NCBI GenBank assembly: GCA_004298555.1
Contig: SCQM01000149.1
Coordinates: forward strand, 1 to 49,265
Direction of reading: 5' to 3'
Source: Actinomycetota bacterium
GTDB lineage: Bacteria; Actinomycetota; Acidimicrobiia; Acidimicrobiales; Acidimicrobiaceae
DNA length: 49,265 bases
Shown here: in pieces, positions 1 through 8,512 of the stretch
How positions within the stretch are numbered: the stretch's first letter is position 1
Layout of the letters: the number at the start of each line of letters is the position of its first letter
Translations under genes and position numbers: made by a program
The notes under the pieces: generated by a model
The model's input: only the letters and a program-made list of their open reading frames with translations
Databases searched by the model: none
What the model was told of the DNA's origin: nothing

Positions 1-762
1 TGTGAGCTTCGCTCGACTGCCCCCAATTTCACCGTCGTGACTGAATGCGTGATAGACGCGGTATGTCTTGCCGTGGAATGTGCCAAGCCGATCCGGATCA
101 CGCCCATTCTTTTAGTCGGAGAGCCAGGTGTTGGAAAGTCCCACTATACCGCCGAGCTTTCTAAGTGCCTCGGGGTTCCCATCACAAGGGTGGATGTAGA
201 CAATCTCCAAGTCGGGGCAGGCCTGTCAGGCTCGTCGTATATCTATGCGAACTCTGAGGCGGGAGTGGTGTTCAAGGTTCTTTCCGAGCAGGGCCACATC
301 AGCCCACTTGTGATCCTCGACGAGCTGGACAAGGCCGAGATCTCCTACCACGGCGATCCGCTCGGTCCATTGCACAATCTTTTAGAGCCGGTATCGGCAA
401 GAGGGTTCAAAGATGCAAGCGTGGCGTTGCCCATCGATGCCAGCCATGTGATCTGGATAGCGACTGCCAACTACTTGAGAAGGATCCCTGCCACCATAAA
501 AAGCAGGTTCGAGATCTTTGAGATACCTCCACAGAGTCGAGCGACCAAAGAGGCCATAGTCAGAGGTCTTTGCGAAGAATTCAAGAAAGAGTACCTGGAT
601 ATCGAGTTCTCTGAAAAGGTCGTGAGCGCTCTGATAGATAAAACCCCGAGGGAACAGCGCCAGCTGCTGCAGCGGGCACTTGCACGGGCCGTCCGCCTTG
701 GAGAGGCAATAGTTTGCTTGGACCACTTGGAGCAGGTGGCTCCAGATGATCGCAAACGATGA
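1..762 (+). CDS. Lon-like AAA+ ATPase without protease domain (5' end cut by window edge)
   Basis: The frame is open to base 1, so the true start may lie outside the window; an internal GTG at 37 would give 241 residues. Counted from that GTG, Walker A (GEPGVGKS) is at residues 28-35, Walker B (LVILDELDK) at 91-99, a sensor-1 Asn in IATAN near 145 and an arginine-finger-like IKSRF near 154-158. The stretch after Walker B, GDPLGPLHNLLEP, resembles the same part of Lon proteases, but the protein ends after the ATPase lid with no Ser-Lys protease domain. It probably remodels or unfolds a partner protein; the partner is not identified. A small frame overlaps its end at 746. Confidence 0.8.
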   Translation, partial: CELRSTAPNFTVVTECVIDAVCLAVECAKPIRITPILLVGEPGVGKSHYTAELSKCLGVPITRVDVDNLQVGAGLSGSSYIYANSEAGVVFKVLSEQGHISPLVILDELDKAEISYHGDPLGPLHNLLEPVSARGFKDASVALPIDASHVIWIATANYLRRIPATIKSRFEIFEIPPQSRATKEAIVRGLCEEFKKEYLDIEFSEKVVSALIDKTPREQRQLLQRALARAVRLGEAIVCLDHLEQVAPDDRKR

Positions 763-1066
763 CCATAAATTGTTTGAAAAACCATTAGGGATCTAAGTTC
801 GGCGCAATCCCAAATCCCTGGGATGGGTTCAGTTTGATTTCGAGGTACCAATTAATAACAGCGGCGGAGGAATCCAGTTTCGCGCAAAGAATTGCGAGGT
901 GACATTCCAAAGATATGACGCTGTATCACTTTTGGGCAAATATCATTCCCCAAATGACCTGGTAATTGTGCATCATTATTTGTGGGTAAGCTGGCAAAGG
1001 TGGCGATGTGCAACCAAGAAAGGACGCATGGGCCAGCCCTTCTGGGTTGGTGATCATCACGTCTGA
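746..1066 (+). pseudogene. possible decayed ORF downstream of the AAA+ gene
   Basis: An ATG at 746 overlaps the end of the ATPase gene, as a coupled downstream gene would. The frame meets TAA at 794-796 after 16 codons, then stays open in the same frame for 89 codons to TGA at 1064. The translated second part contains many aromatic residues and reads like protein (for example DLVIVHHYLWVSWQRW), but I recognise no family. It may be a remnant broken by one stop codon, or chance. Nothing else is visible in the 354-base gap between 762 and 1117. Confidence 0.25.
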
Positions 1067-1116
1067 AACGAACTCGGTCCAACCTCGACTTGGACTGAAC
1101 CCTCCGGAACCTTACA

Positions 1117-1992
1117 TCAAGACCTCTGAGTTCCTATCACCACGTAGCTCAGTGCTCCGATGACCACCGCAGTTCCAACCACTTGAGCTACGGTTACAGT
1201 TTCACCCAACATCAGATATGCAGCAAGCATGGTGGCAACCGGAGTCAAAAGGGTCAGAATAGATACCGTAGAGAGTTCGGTGTGATAATGAGCCCAATTT
1301 ACCAGGTAGTGGCCGCCGCCCGGAACCGCAGCCATGACCAACACCATCACCCAATCATTGACGCTGCCATTTGTGCCAGATCCGGCCAGCAGGACGATCG
1401 GAGTGACCAGAACGGCCGCGACTGCCATGATGCCAACCTGGTATTCGACGGTTCCAACACGCTGTCGTGCCCTCTTCGACGTCACAAAGTAGGCGCAATA
1501 GCTAAGCAAAGCAAGGAAGGCCAGAAAGTCTCCGAACAAAGTATCTTGGCCCGCGGCTGGAGCGCCCATGACAACGACCACCGCACCCGCCAACGCCGCG
1601 ATAGCGCCAATCACCGCCCTGGGCCCCACCTCCTCACCAAAAAATCCTCCGACCGCCGTCAGTAAAAGTGCAGGCTGCAGAGTCTCGATGACGGTGGCAG
1701 TCGTGGGAGAGGTGTACTTGATTGCGGTGAAAAATAGAATGACATTCAGCCCGAAGGAAACGCCACCGGCAATTGACAAGCGAATATCGGACCAGCTAAT
1801 CCTGCGTCTCGAAACAAACAAAACCATCAGCGCAAGAACGGTGCCAAGCCAAAGACGCTGCATCGAAATGGTCGGTCCGGACAGGGGAATAACCTTGACA
1901 AGCACATTTCCGAAACCCCAGGCCGTCACAGCGGCAGTGGTGGCGGCTGCACCAAGCCGCGAATTTTCGTTCCGATTCGTAGTTCTCGTCAA
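1117..1992 (-). CDS. DMT-superfamily (EamA) transporter
   Basis: A protein of 291 residues made almost entirely of hydrophobic helices, about ten membrane segments arranged as two EamA repeats, as in drug/metabolite exporters. The first repeat starts near AAVTAWGFGNVLVKVIPLSG and the second near residue 150. It sits in the cytoplasmic membrane; the substrate cannot be told, and the family exports amino acids, nucleotides and drugs. The start used is TTG at 1992, preceded by a G-rich stretch; no ATG offers a better choice. It stands alone on the minus strand. Confidence 0.85.
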   Translation of the reverse strand: MTRTTNRNENSRLGAAATTAAVTAWGFGNVLVKVIPLSGPTISMQRLWLGTVLALMVLFVSRRRISWSDIRLSIAGGVSFGLNVILFFTAIKYTSPTTATVIETLQPALLLTAVGGFFGEEVGPRAVIGAIAALAGAVVVVMGAPAAGQDTLFGDFLAFLALLSYCAYFVTSKRARQRVGTVEYQVGIMAVAAVLVTPIVLLAGSGTNGSVNDWVMVLVMAAVPGGGHYLVNWAHYHTELSTVSILTLLTPVATMLAAYLMLGETVTVAQVVGTAVVIGALSYVVIGTQRS

Positions 1993-2233
1993 GAGACCCC
2001 CACACCGTCATCGTCAAAAGTCACGCTTCACGAAATCAACTGAGCACGGGATCTTCCGATCCAACGTACCAACACATGCCAGGCTTCCACCATATCCTGG
2101 ACAGCACGAACTCAAAAGGTGCACGACGCAATGCCGTCACCGCCAGTTCCGTTTGAGGCTGTGAGCCAGACCTCGCGCTCGGCGTAATTGCAATATCTGA
2201 TATTGAAGTTACAGCAGACAGAGGGACGGATGT

Positions 2234-2506
2234 TCAGTTGGTACCTCCATTGGAGGACAAATCGATGTCTGATTGACTGAGCTGCCACGTGTTAGAGCCA
2301 TCAAAGTCCTGTGCTTCCGCTGCACCACCTGCAGATACGGACACTACTGATCCGGAGTTCTTTGCCGGTGAAGGTCCAAGTGCCTGGATCGAACCCGATG
2401 AGCGAACCCAAGATCGATCCGAACACTGCGCATGAGCCGCACCGCAGGCCGTCAGCCCAAACAGGGCCATTCCTGAGAGGGCGACGATGCTTGTATGACG
2501 CCACAA
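2234..2506 (-). CDS. small putative lipoprotein
   Basis: A frame of 90 residues from TTG at 2506. The N-terminus looks like a lipoprotein signal: a short basic start, a hydrophobic run and a lipobox LTAC followed by Gly near residues 18-22. The rest is rich in Ser and Gly with no recognisable domain. Its 5' end overlaps the start of the divergent sigma-factor frame by 12 bases, which is unusual and suggests one of the two starts is wrong or one frame is not expressed. The alternative start (ATG inside the signal, at MALFG) would leave a very short signal peptide. Confidence 0.4.
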   Translation of the reverse strand: MWRHTSIVALSGMALFGLTACGAAHAQCSDRSWVRSSGSIQALGPSPAKNSGSVVSVSAGGAAEAQDFDGSNTWQLSQSDIDLSSNGGTN

Positions 2507-3010
2507 ATCGCTGCATCCAATGGTTCCAGCAATGATTATCTGCTCGGTCGGATTGTGCCGGTATACGCGCGGATTTTAGCCATCTTGACATTTGCCATCG
2601 GCGATATGTACCTGGCTGAAGATGTGGTAGATGAAGCATTCGTCAGAGCGTATGACAAATGGGAAAGAGTCAGATCCCTGGAGTTGTCTGCTGGCTGGAC
2701 CCATCAAGTAGCGCTGAATCTGGTACGTCAGAGGTCAAACCGGATGATAAGAAAGTTCGGCCCGCCTACAAGTAGCCCTGACGAGCCGACTGCGTCGCTC
2801 GGAGTAAACGAAATCTGGAAAATAGCGTCAAACTTCCCAAAGCGTCAACACGAGGTTGTCGTATTTCGCTATATCGGTAATCTGACCGAAGCGACAAGGA
2901 AGAAAGCATGCGGGATTGCATCGCGCTACTCCCGTCGGTCCAGGTTTAGGCATCATGGCACACGAAGAAACGTTGATTACGATGGTTACCTGATGTTTTT
3001 CATAAAGTGA
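2495..3010 (+). CDS. ECF/SigE-family sigma factor, C-terminus probably degraded
   Basis: A frame of 171 residues. Region 2 is recognisable: GDMYLAEDVVDEAFVRAYDKW matches the helix of SigE-type sigma factors that binds core polymerase and the -10 element. Region 4 begins normally (FPKRQHEVVVFRYIGNLTEA) but the helix-turn-helix part becomes basic and irregular (KKACGIASRYSRRSRFRHHG), as though small insertions or substitutions had damaged it. No anti-sigma gene follows. It may be a pseudogene or a diverged factor. ATG at 2495 is the start used. Confidence 0.55.
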   Translation: MTPQIAASNGSSNDYLLGRIVPVYARILAILTFAIGDMYLAEDVVDEAFVRAYDKWERVRSLELSAGWTHQVALNLVRQRSNRMIRKFGPPTSSPDEPTASLGVNEIWKIASNFPKRQHEVVVFRYIGNLTEATRKKACGIASRYSRRSRFRHHGTRRNVDYDGYLMFFIK

Positions 3011-3424
3011 ACGCCGGCTATCGTCATATTGAGTCGTTGGTAGAACACATGTGCTCGCTGATTTGCAACTCCGCTATCCAGTTCGAGATAGTCGCAATTG
3101 GCATGAAGTGCCCGTTTTTGGAGTTCATTGAAGAGCAAGGTGCCTGCGCCCCGGGAGCGTGCTTGGGCTGATGTGACGAGGTCATCGACAAACATGATTC
3201 GGCCCCGGGCTGGTAGTTAAGATTCGGTGAGTTGCCAGTCCTACGCAGCGGCCGTGATTGTTGATTGCCACCGTGAAGGTCAGGCCTTCCTGAGTAGCCG
3301 CATGGGTTAGCGCAACGAACGCATCCTTCGTCAGCTGAGGGCGGAGTTCTCTTAACAGCTGGTAAAGCTGGTCATGTAGTGGTTCATTGTCGGGTTCGAC
3401 ATCGGTAACATGCAGGGCTTCCAT
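2986..3424 (-). pseudogene. GNAT N-acetyltransferase split by a one-base frameshift
   Basis: Two minus-strand frames together make one GNAT protein of about 145 residues. The N-terminal half starts at ATG 3424, preceded by GAGGTG at good distance, and runs to TTSPG. The C-terminal half carries the acetyl-CoA loop region (SRGAGTLLFNELQ) and the closing strand FYQRLNM. The break falls in the plus-strand run GGCCCCGGGC near 3201-3210: removing one base of the C run gives the continuous reading TSPGRIMFVDDLV. The gene overlaps the upstream oxidoreductase frame region, so the two likely form an operon. A sequencing error in the homopolymer is the main alternative to true inactivation. Confidence 0.75.
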
Positions 3425-3438
3425 TTCTGCACCTCGAT

Positions 3439-4440
3439 TCAAATAACGACGATGATCCGGCCGCGTGGACGTGAGTCCTGGAGGCCTTCTTGCATCCGGT
3501 GTGCGTTAGCCGCGTCAGCGAGCGGAAGCTGAGCGCCAATACGGCTTTGGAGACGCCTGTTGTCGAGCTGGCGGTTAATAGTTCGCGCCGCGGCTGCCAG
3601 GTCGTCGATTGAGGCGTTGCTGATCGCGAAGCCCCTTAAACTTGCGTCACGAGTATAAAGATCGCCAACTGGTAGGCTCGGTCGCTGGCCAAGTCCTGCC
3701 GTCACGATGATCTTTCCTCGGTGGGCGAGTAAGGGGAGTGTACGGGCGAAGTCGTGATTGCCGGAATTGTCCCAGAAGACATCGACGCCAGATGGAGCTA
3801 TTTCTGAGATGCAAGCAAGGTAATTCGAGTCGTTGTAGTCGATAATCTCGTCTGCTCCGCACCTTTGACACCATTCAAAGTCTGCGCGGTGAGCGGTGGC
3901 GATTACTCGTGCGCCACTGGCTGCTGCAAGCTGGACGACGGCGCTTCCTACACCGCCCCCCGCACCTCCGACGACGACGGTGTCGCCGAGAGCGAGTTGA
4001 GCCTCGCGAAACAGTCCGATATAAGCCGTGGCCGCGGTGTGCAGGCTGGCAACTGCGTTGAGAGGGTCGACGCCAGCGGGTAACGGGAAGAGCCGTTCTG
4101 AAGGTACGACGCTGTACTCGGCAAACGACCCCTGTCGCCCATGGTATCCGAGACTGTTGCACCACACTTTGTCACCTGTCGCGAAGCCGAGAACGTTATC
4201 GCCAATCATGACAATCGTGCCCACCAGGTCTCTACCTATTATGAAAGGAAATGGGATTTCGGTTCGGTAAGCGCCTGAGCGTATGAAGGTATCGACATGA
4301 TTGACAGCTACGGCTTCCACGCGGACAAGTGCGTCCCTAGGGCCGGGTACCGGCACAGGCAGGGGACCGACTTCGATATTGTCAGCCGGTCCGAGAGATG
4401 TGATATACGCGGCCATCATCGTGGTCGTCTTATTCTTCAT
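3439..4440 (-). CDS. MDR-family NADPH:quinone oxidoreductase
   Basis: A medium-chain dehydrogenase/reductase of 333 residues. The N-terminal GroES-like domain includes AVNHVDTFIRSGAY and PFIIGRDLVGTI; the Rossmann domain carries the NADPH-binding stretch VVVGGAGGGVGSAVVQLA. The catalytic zinc Cys/His pattern of alcohol dehydrogenases is absent, which points to the quinone oxidoreductase (zeta-crystallin) branch. The family reduces quinones or activated double bonds in the cytoplasm. ATG at 4440 is chosen because AAGGAG lies 8 bases upstream; a GTG at 4449 is also in frame. The stop lies just upstream of the split GNAT gene. Confidence 0.85.
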   Translation of the reverse strand: MKNKTTTMMAAYITSLGPADNIEVGPLPVPVPGPRDALVRVEAVAVNHVDTFIRSGAYRTEIPFPFIIGRDLVGTIVMIGDNVLGFATGDKVWCNSLGYHGRQGSFAEYSVVPSERLFPLPAGVDPLNAVASLHTAATAYIGLFREAQLALGDTVVVGGAGGGVGSAVVQLAAASGARVIATAHRADFEWCQRCGADEIIDYNDSNYLACISEIAPSGVDVFWDNSGNHDFARTLPLLAHRGKIIVTAGLGQRPSLPVGDLYTRDASLRGFAISNASIDDLAAAARTINRQLDNRRLQSRIGAQLPLADAANAHRMQEGLQDSRPRGRIIVVI

Positions 4441-4452
4441 TAGAGACACTCC

Positions 4453-4780
4453 TTGATCAGAATGTCTGCCACCGACGGCGACGCTGATCGTCTTCAGGAG
4501 TTAAGGATACTTCATGACTACTTTAGGTCGTGGCTCTGGAGCTGTTGTGTTGCTGCCTGCGTAAATTCTGGCGGAGAGACATCTGAAAAGGTTGGGGCTT
4601 GGGTGGTTGACGTTTTTTGGCAAACCATTTCGACCAGGTCAGGTAATTGTCCATCCGAATTACCAAAGACGCGGAAGGGAAAACTTATACGGCGCGTTGG
4701 GAGGGATGTGTTGAATGGCTTCCCTCAAAGAGACATGCCAAGCCTGGCAAATCCTGAGATTCTTGATGAATTACAGGTAA
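4453..4780 (+). pseudogene. degraded GNAT acetyltransferase remnant
   Basis: Pieces of one GNAT protein occur in order but in different frames. From 4453 the frame reads IRMSATDGDADRLQELRILH, like the first strand and helix of GNAT proteins. Another frame, open from 4565, reads GQVIVHPNYQRRG at about 4637-4675, the typical acetyl-CoA loop region, then LYGAL. After TGA at 4712 the same frame continues with LKETCQAWQILRFL, like the closing helix. At least one frameshift and one in-frame stop are needed, so it is not functional. Recognition is by motif only. Confidence 0.5.
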
Positions 4781-5225
4781 GCCTAAATGCAAGTGTGGAG
4801 GGAAAGAAAGGGTGCAGCTGACGATCCAGCAGTAGTTTCGCCCGCAATCCGTATTGCGGCCGATAAGCCTCCGTTGATGTATTGGGTCTCGCGAGCCCTT
4901 TTTAAAAAATATCTTTGTGCAAACGGGCATGTTCAAGAGCAAACCTGTTTTGAGTGCTGACAAGCCCTAGCCTTTCCGGCTGCCTCTCGCGGACACGGTT
5001 CAGATTGATCTCCGTCATAGCTTGCTTTCCGGAACGGGAACTCTTTCTATTGCTGCCATCTTGGAAATTCCGGGTATCCTTAGCCTGCTTGTCTAAGTTG
5101 ACCTGTATACTTCGACTTGGTCTTCGGTACTACGATGCCGGAAGCAAATCCGCTGGCTTGGCCTGCAGAGTTTGGTTCTAGTGGCCAAGGCATATGGTTT
5201 TGTCTGATTCACAGAGAATTCTCAG
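4781..5225. other. gene-free stretch
   Basis: I see no convincing gene here. Short frames exist on both strands, but none has recognisable motifs or a ribosome binding site. The stretch lies between the degraded GNAT remnant and the MptB-like gene and probably holds decayed sequence plus the promoter of the latter. Confidence 0.4.
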
Positions 5226-6902
5226 TTGAATTGGGAAAAATTCTCTGGCCTTTCTTATTTATTGTTAGTAACTTTGTATAGGCCTTTAATTCGCAATACT
5301 TTTGGTTCCGAATTCGTAATTGGTCCTTCGTTCACTTTGGGAGTTGAACCGTTGCCTCTGCTTGCAACTTCTAAGAATGGAAATAGTGAGGTTGAGCGCT
5401 ACGCTGCTTTGGCGTCGAAGCGTTCTTTCGCCAACACAGTTCGGGTTTTTGGAAGACACATGATTGTCGGCTTCGTCTCCTCGTTGATGGTTGCCCTTGG
5501 CAGTCTGCAACAGTCTTCACCCTTTATTTCGAAAGTGAACGGGTCCTGGTGGCTCGGAGTGGCCCAGCCGGGCTCAGTTCCTTCGACCAGGTTTGAGTTT
5601 CCTGCTGAGGTAATGGTCATTGTCGGCCTTGGGCTGGGAGTTGCCGTCTGGCTCGATCTGATTAGAACAGTTCGCAAGCATCCCAACGTTCCCCTGCGGG
5701 CATTCTGGTATATGGGTGCCGCGTGGGTGTTGCCCCTTGCACTCGCGGGCCCGATTTTTTCAAAGGATATATACAGTTACGCAGCTCTGGGAGAAATGGT
5801 TTCACACCATATTTCTCCTTATAAGTACGGTCCGAACGTCCTTGGAGGAACGTCGTATCTTACTCCCGTAGACCCTATTTGGGGAAATACCAAGAGTCCT
5901 TACGGACCGTTGTTTGTCGGCCTATCCGCACTAATTACGACTGTCACATTTCACCACGCTTTTGCCACTATGGTTGGACTAAGAATCCTGGCTCTCGCAA
6001 GCGTTATAGGAATTGCAATATATGTTCCTCGCCTTGCGGAGTCATTTGGGTTTGACAAGGGAATTGCTTTCACTCTTGCGATTTTGAATCCGCTAACCAT
6101 TTATCATTTGATTGCGTCCGGCCACAATGACTCATTGATGCTGGCACTGCTCCTGGCTGGGCTTTACTATGCCCGGATGTCAAGGCCGGTACTGGGCGTC
6201 ATTCTTGTGACACTGGCTGCGATGGTCAAAGTTCCCGCAGAAATCGGGGTTTTATATATCGGCTGGGGTTGGCTGGGCGACGGCCGGCCTTTCAGAGAGC
6301 GTGTACGTCCTGTGATTACCGCATTCATGATTTCTGCAATTGTCATGGAACTTGTAGCCAGGATAACGGGCCTCGGATGGGGTTGGATTTTCGGCCTGTC
6401 GACTCCGGGAGTTGTGAGGTCTCCGGCAGTGCCGGCCACCGCTCTGGCTTCTTGGATGTATGGTCTGTCCCACCTGATTGGCTTGCAAATAAAGCTCGGG
6501 TCCTTTTTGACCCTGACTCGGGGTTTGGGCTTTGCAATTTCCGGACTTGGATGCCTCTATTTCCTTTACCGTTCGCGTCACTATGGCGCTTTGAAATCCA
6601 TTGCCTACACTTTCCTGGTCGTGACAATCTGTGCACCGGTAATTTATCCCTGGTATATAACTTGGGGATTGATCATGTTGGCTGTGGCACCGAGCAACAA
6701 GATCACCTGGGGAATAGTCTCGGTGTCCATCGCAGGCATGGTTCTCGGCCTTCCTGGAGGGCCGCCGCTCGTTGCGTCTCTTTTCTATCTATTGCTTATA
6801 TTTACGGTGGCGGTTCTGGTCGGCACGCGCTTGAAATTGATTCCAAAGGATAAGTTTGTGCCGGTACTCAACCGCTATTTTGGTCAGATCCAGTCTGTCT
6901 AG
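5226..6902 (+). CDS. MptB-like polyprenyl-phosphomannose-dependent mannosyltransferase
   Basis: A polytopic membrane protein, 558 residues from TTG at 5226. Family hallmarks are the extracytoplasmic loop FSKDIYSYAALGEMVSHHIS, the following SPYGPLF and the HNDSLMLALLLAG motif, as in actinobacterial GT-C enzymes that add alpha-1,6-mannose from polyprenyl-phosphate-mannose to cell-envelope glycans. The acidic DIYSY position matches the catalytic region of the family. About twelve membrane segments follow the first one (IVGFVSSLMVALGS). The roughly 75 residues before it are atypical; ATG at 5460, preceded by GGAAG, is a credible alternative start. The product glycan in this organism is unknown. 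It is followed after 20 bases by an AlkA-type gene. Confidence 0.75.
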   Translation: MNWEKFSGLSYLLLVTLYRPLIRNTFGSEFVIGPSFTLGVEPLPLLATSKNGNSEVERYAALASKRSFANTVRVFGRHMIVGFVSSLMVALGSLQQSSPFISKVNGSWWLGVAQPGSVPSTRFEFPAEVMVIVGLGLGVAVWLDLIRTVRKHPNVPLRAFWYMGAAWVLPLALAGPIFSKDIYSYAALGEMVSHHISPYKYGPNVLGGTSYLTPVDPIWGNTKSPYGPLFVGLSALITTVTFHHAFATMVGLRILALASVIGIAIYVPRLAESFGFDKGIAFTLAILNPLTIYHLIASGHNDSLMLALLLAGLYYARMSRPVLGVILVTLAAMVKVPAEIGVLYIGWGWLGDGRPFRERVRPVITAFMISAIVMELVARITGLGWGWIFGLSTPGVVRSPAVPATALASWMYGLSHLIGLQIKLGSFLTLTRGLGFAISGLGCLYFLYRSRHYGALKSIAYTFLVVTICAPVIYPWYITWGLIMLAVAPSNKITWGIVSVSIAGMVLGLPGGPPLVASLFYLLLIFTVAVLVGTRLKLIPKDKFVPVLNRYFGQIQSV

Positions 6903-6922
6903 CCCTCCGATTTGAACAAATT

Positions 6923-7609
6923 ATGGCCGTGACCAAATTCAGCGATCCTATAGCGCTCAAAGAGGCGCTTGCTGAGCTCACGAACGTGGATCCGGTGATT
7001 GCTGGTCTGGCCAGCAGATATGGCGTCCCGGTGCTTGACAAGAAGTCTCTGGTGGATTTCACTGTTGATGGTGAGGAAACCGAAGCTCGGTCCGTAGATG
7101 ACGGGCTGTTTTGCGATCTCGTCGAAGTAGTAATACATCAGCAGTTGGCTGGTAAGGCGGCAGTTGCTATAACTGCCCGGTTCAAGGCCGCACTGGGTAA
7201 CCTGATTGTTCCGGGAAGCGTTATTGACTGCGATCAGGAGATGCTCCGTGCCTCCGGGCTCTCCGGAGCCAAGCTTGCTGCAATCCGGGGTTTGGCTCTG
7301 GCCATTGACAGTGGAGCTATCTCGCTAAGCTCCATGGCAGAACTGAGCGATGAAGAAATTACCCGGGAGTTGTCGAAGTTGCGCGGTTTTGGTCCCTGGT
7401 CAGCACAGATGTTTCTGATGTTTTCGTTGGGAAGGCTTGATGTATGGCCCACGGGCGACCTGGGTGTGCGCAAAGGATACAGTCATAGCTACCGGCTTGA
7501 GACGATTCCCAGCGCCAAGGAACTGTCAGTTCTTGGAGACAGATTTAGGCCGTACAGATCCCTGGTGGCTTGGTATATGTGGAAGTCTTTAGCTGATCCC
7601 TCCGAGTAG
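6923..7609 (+). CDS. AlkA-type DNA-3-methyladenine glycosylase (HhH-GPD)
   Basis: A protein of 228 residues. The helix-hairpin-helix is seen in LSKLRGFGPWSAQMFLMF, and the conserved catalytic Asp follows in WPTGDLGVRKG. An upstream helix, VVIHQQLAGKAA, also fits the HhH-GPD family (compare QQ.S..AA in AlkA). The enzyme removes alkylated bases, mainly 3-methyladenine, starting base-excision repair. It begins 20 bases after the MptB-like gene and may share its transcript. It converges on the acetyltransferase gene downstream with an 18-base gap. No Ada-type regulator is adjacent. Confidence 0.85.
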   Translation: MAVTKFSDPIALKEALAELTNVDPVIAGLASRYGVPVLDKKSLVDFTVDGEETEARSVDDGLFCDLVEVVIHQQLAGKAAVAITARFKAALGNLIVPGSVIDCDQEMLRASGLSGAKLAAIRGLALAIDSGAISLSSMAELSDEEITRELSKLRGFGPWSAQMFLMFSLGRLDVWPTGDLGVRKGYSHSYRLETIPSAKELSVLGDRFRPYRSLVAWYMWKSLADPSE

Positions 7610-7627
7610 CGATCTTGGTCACGCCAA

Positions 7628-8113
7628 TTAGAGCAGCTTTTGCAGCAAGGCAACATCAAGCCATTTTCCGAACTTCCTGCCGACTTCGCGTTCTATGCCA
7701 ACCAGAGCAAATCCGCACGATTCGTGTAAAGAGAGTGAAGCCTGGTGGTTGGCCATTACCCTGGCCATACAGGTGTGGAAGCCGTGCTGATTGGCCAAAA
7801 CGAGTATGTGGTTCAGCAGTGCAGTCCCTATCCCCTGCTTGCGGTAGTTGGAATCGACGTATATTGAGTCTTCGACGGTTGTCGAATAGCCCGCGCGCGC
7901 CCGGTAAGGCGAAAGACTGGCAAAACCGCATACCTTGCCCTCGATCACGGCAACTATCGCAGGATAGACGCCTGAGTGCTCCGCTATCCAAAAGCGCTGT
8001 TCAGCTTCCGATCTTGGTATTAGATCCAATGTGACCAGAGATGCCAACACCTCATTGTTATAAATAGCCCTGATGGTTTCGGAATCTTCCAGAACTGCCC
8101 TTCGAATCTCCAC
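7628..8113 (-). CDS. GNAT acetyltransferase, phosphinothricin-acetyltransferase type
   Basis: A protein of 161 residues from GTG at 8113, the start that gives the usual family opening (EIRRAVLEDSETIRAIYN). In-frame TTG at 8161 would add 16 residues. The acetyl-CoA-binding region is SNYRKQGIGTALLNHIL; the family signature VEDSIYVD precedes it, and HESCGFALVGIEREVGRKFG closes the fold as in Pat/Bar-like enzymes. These enzymes N-acetylate small amines such as phosphinothricin or methionine derivatives; the real substrate here cannot be inferred. Confidence 0.8.
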   Translation of the reverse strand: MEIRRAVLEDSETIRAIYNNEVLASLVTLDLIPRSEAEQRFWIAEHSGVYPAIVAVIEGKVCGFASLSPYRARAGYSTTVEDSIYVDSNYRKQGIGTALLNHILVLANQHGFHTCMARVMANHQASLSLHESCGFALVGIEREVGRKFGKWLDVALLQKLL

Positions 8114-8248
8114 AACGTAAAGCTTATGCCGGGTAGATTTTTGATGTACAAATAAACGCAAGCAGCCGACTGATTATTGTGAAAAACCGATGCCGTAGAT
8201 GTCCAACTCCTTAATCTGCTCCTATAGAATCGGTACGCTAGTAGTATT

Positions 8249-8321
8249 GCCCCCTTAGCTCAGACGGCAGAGCACAGCCATGGTAAGGCTGGGGTCGTCG
8301 GTTCGATTCCGACAGGGGGCT
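8249..8321 (+). tRNA. tRNA-Thr (anticodon GGT)
   Basis: The acceptor arms GCCCCCT and AGGGGGC pair fully. The anticodon stem CAGCC/GGCTG encloses a loop with GGT, and the T arm GTCGG-TTCGATT-CCGAC is standard. CCA is not encoded. It begins the tRNA-Thr, tRNA-Met, rpmG order shared with other actinobacteria. Confidence 0.95.
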
Positions 8322-8325
8322 CGAT

Positions 8326-8402
8326 GGCGGCGTAGCTCAGATGGTTAGAGCGCACGGCTCATAATCGTGAGGTCGTCGGTTCGATCCCGACCGCCGCTAC
8401 CA
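8326..8402 (+). tRNA. tRNA-Met (anticodon CAT), CCA encoded
   Basis: The acceptor arm GGCGGCG pairs with CGCCGCT (closing G-T). The anticodon loop CTCATAA gives CAT, and the T arm is GTCGG/CCGAC. ACCA is encoded, unlike in the tRNA-Thr 4 bases upstream. The closing wobble pair and lack of three G-C pairs in the anticodon stem fit an elongator rather than an initiator. Confidence 0.92.
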
Positions 8403-8512
8403 ACAGGAATTCAATTGGGAAAACCGGTGTAGGAAATCCTAAGTGAACTCACTAGGCTGTTGAACTGTCTTTAAGCGCGACTTGAGGCCCAGGGCTCCAA
8501 AGGATCTGAATA

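Noticed and set aside
1568-2164. A 198-codon plus-strand frame opposite the DMT transporter
   Set aside because: The transporter on the other strand has clear membrane helices; this frame is basic and shows no domain.
4954-5181. A 75-codon plus-strand frame before the MptB-like gene
   Set aside because: It has no ribosome site, no motif and an unlikely residue composition.
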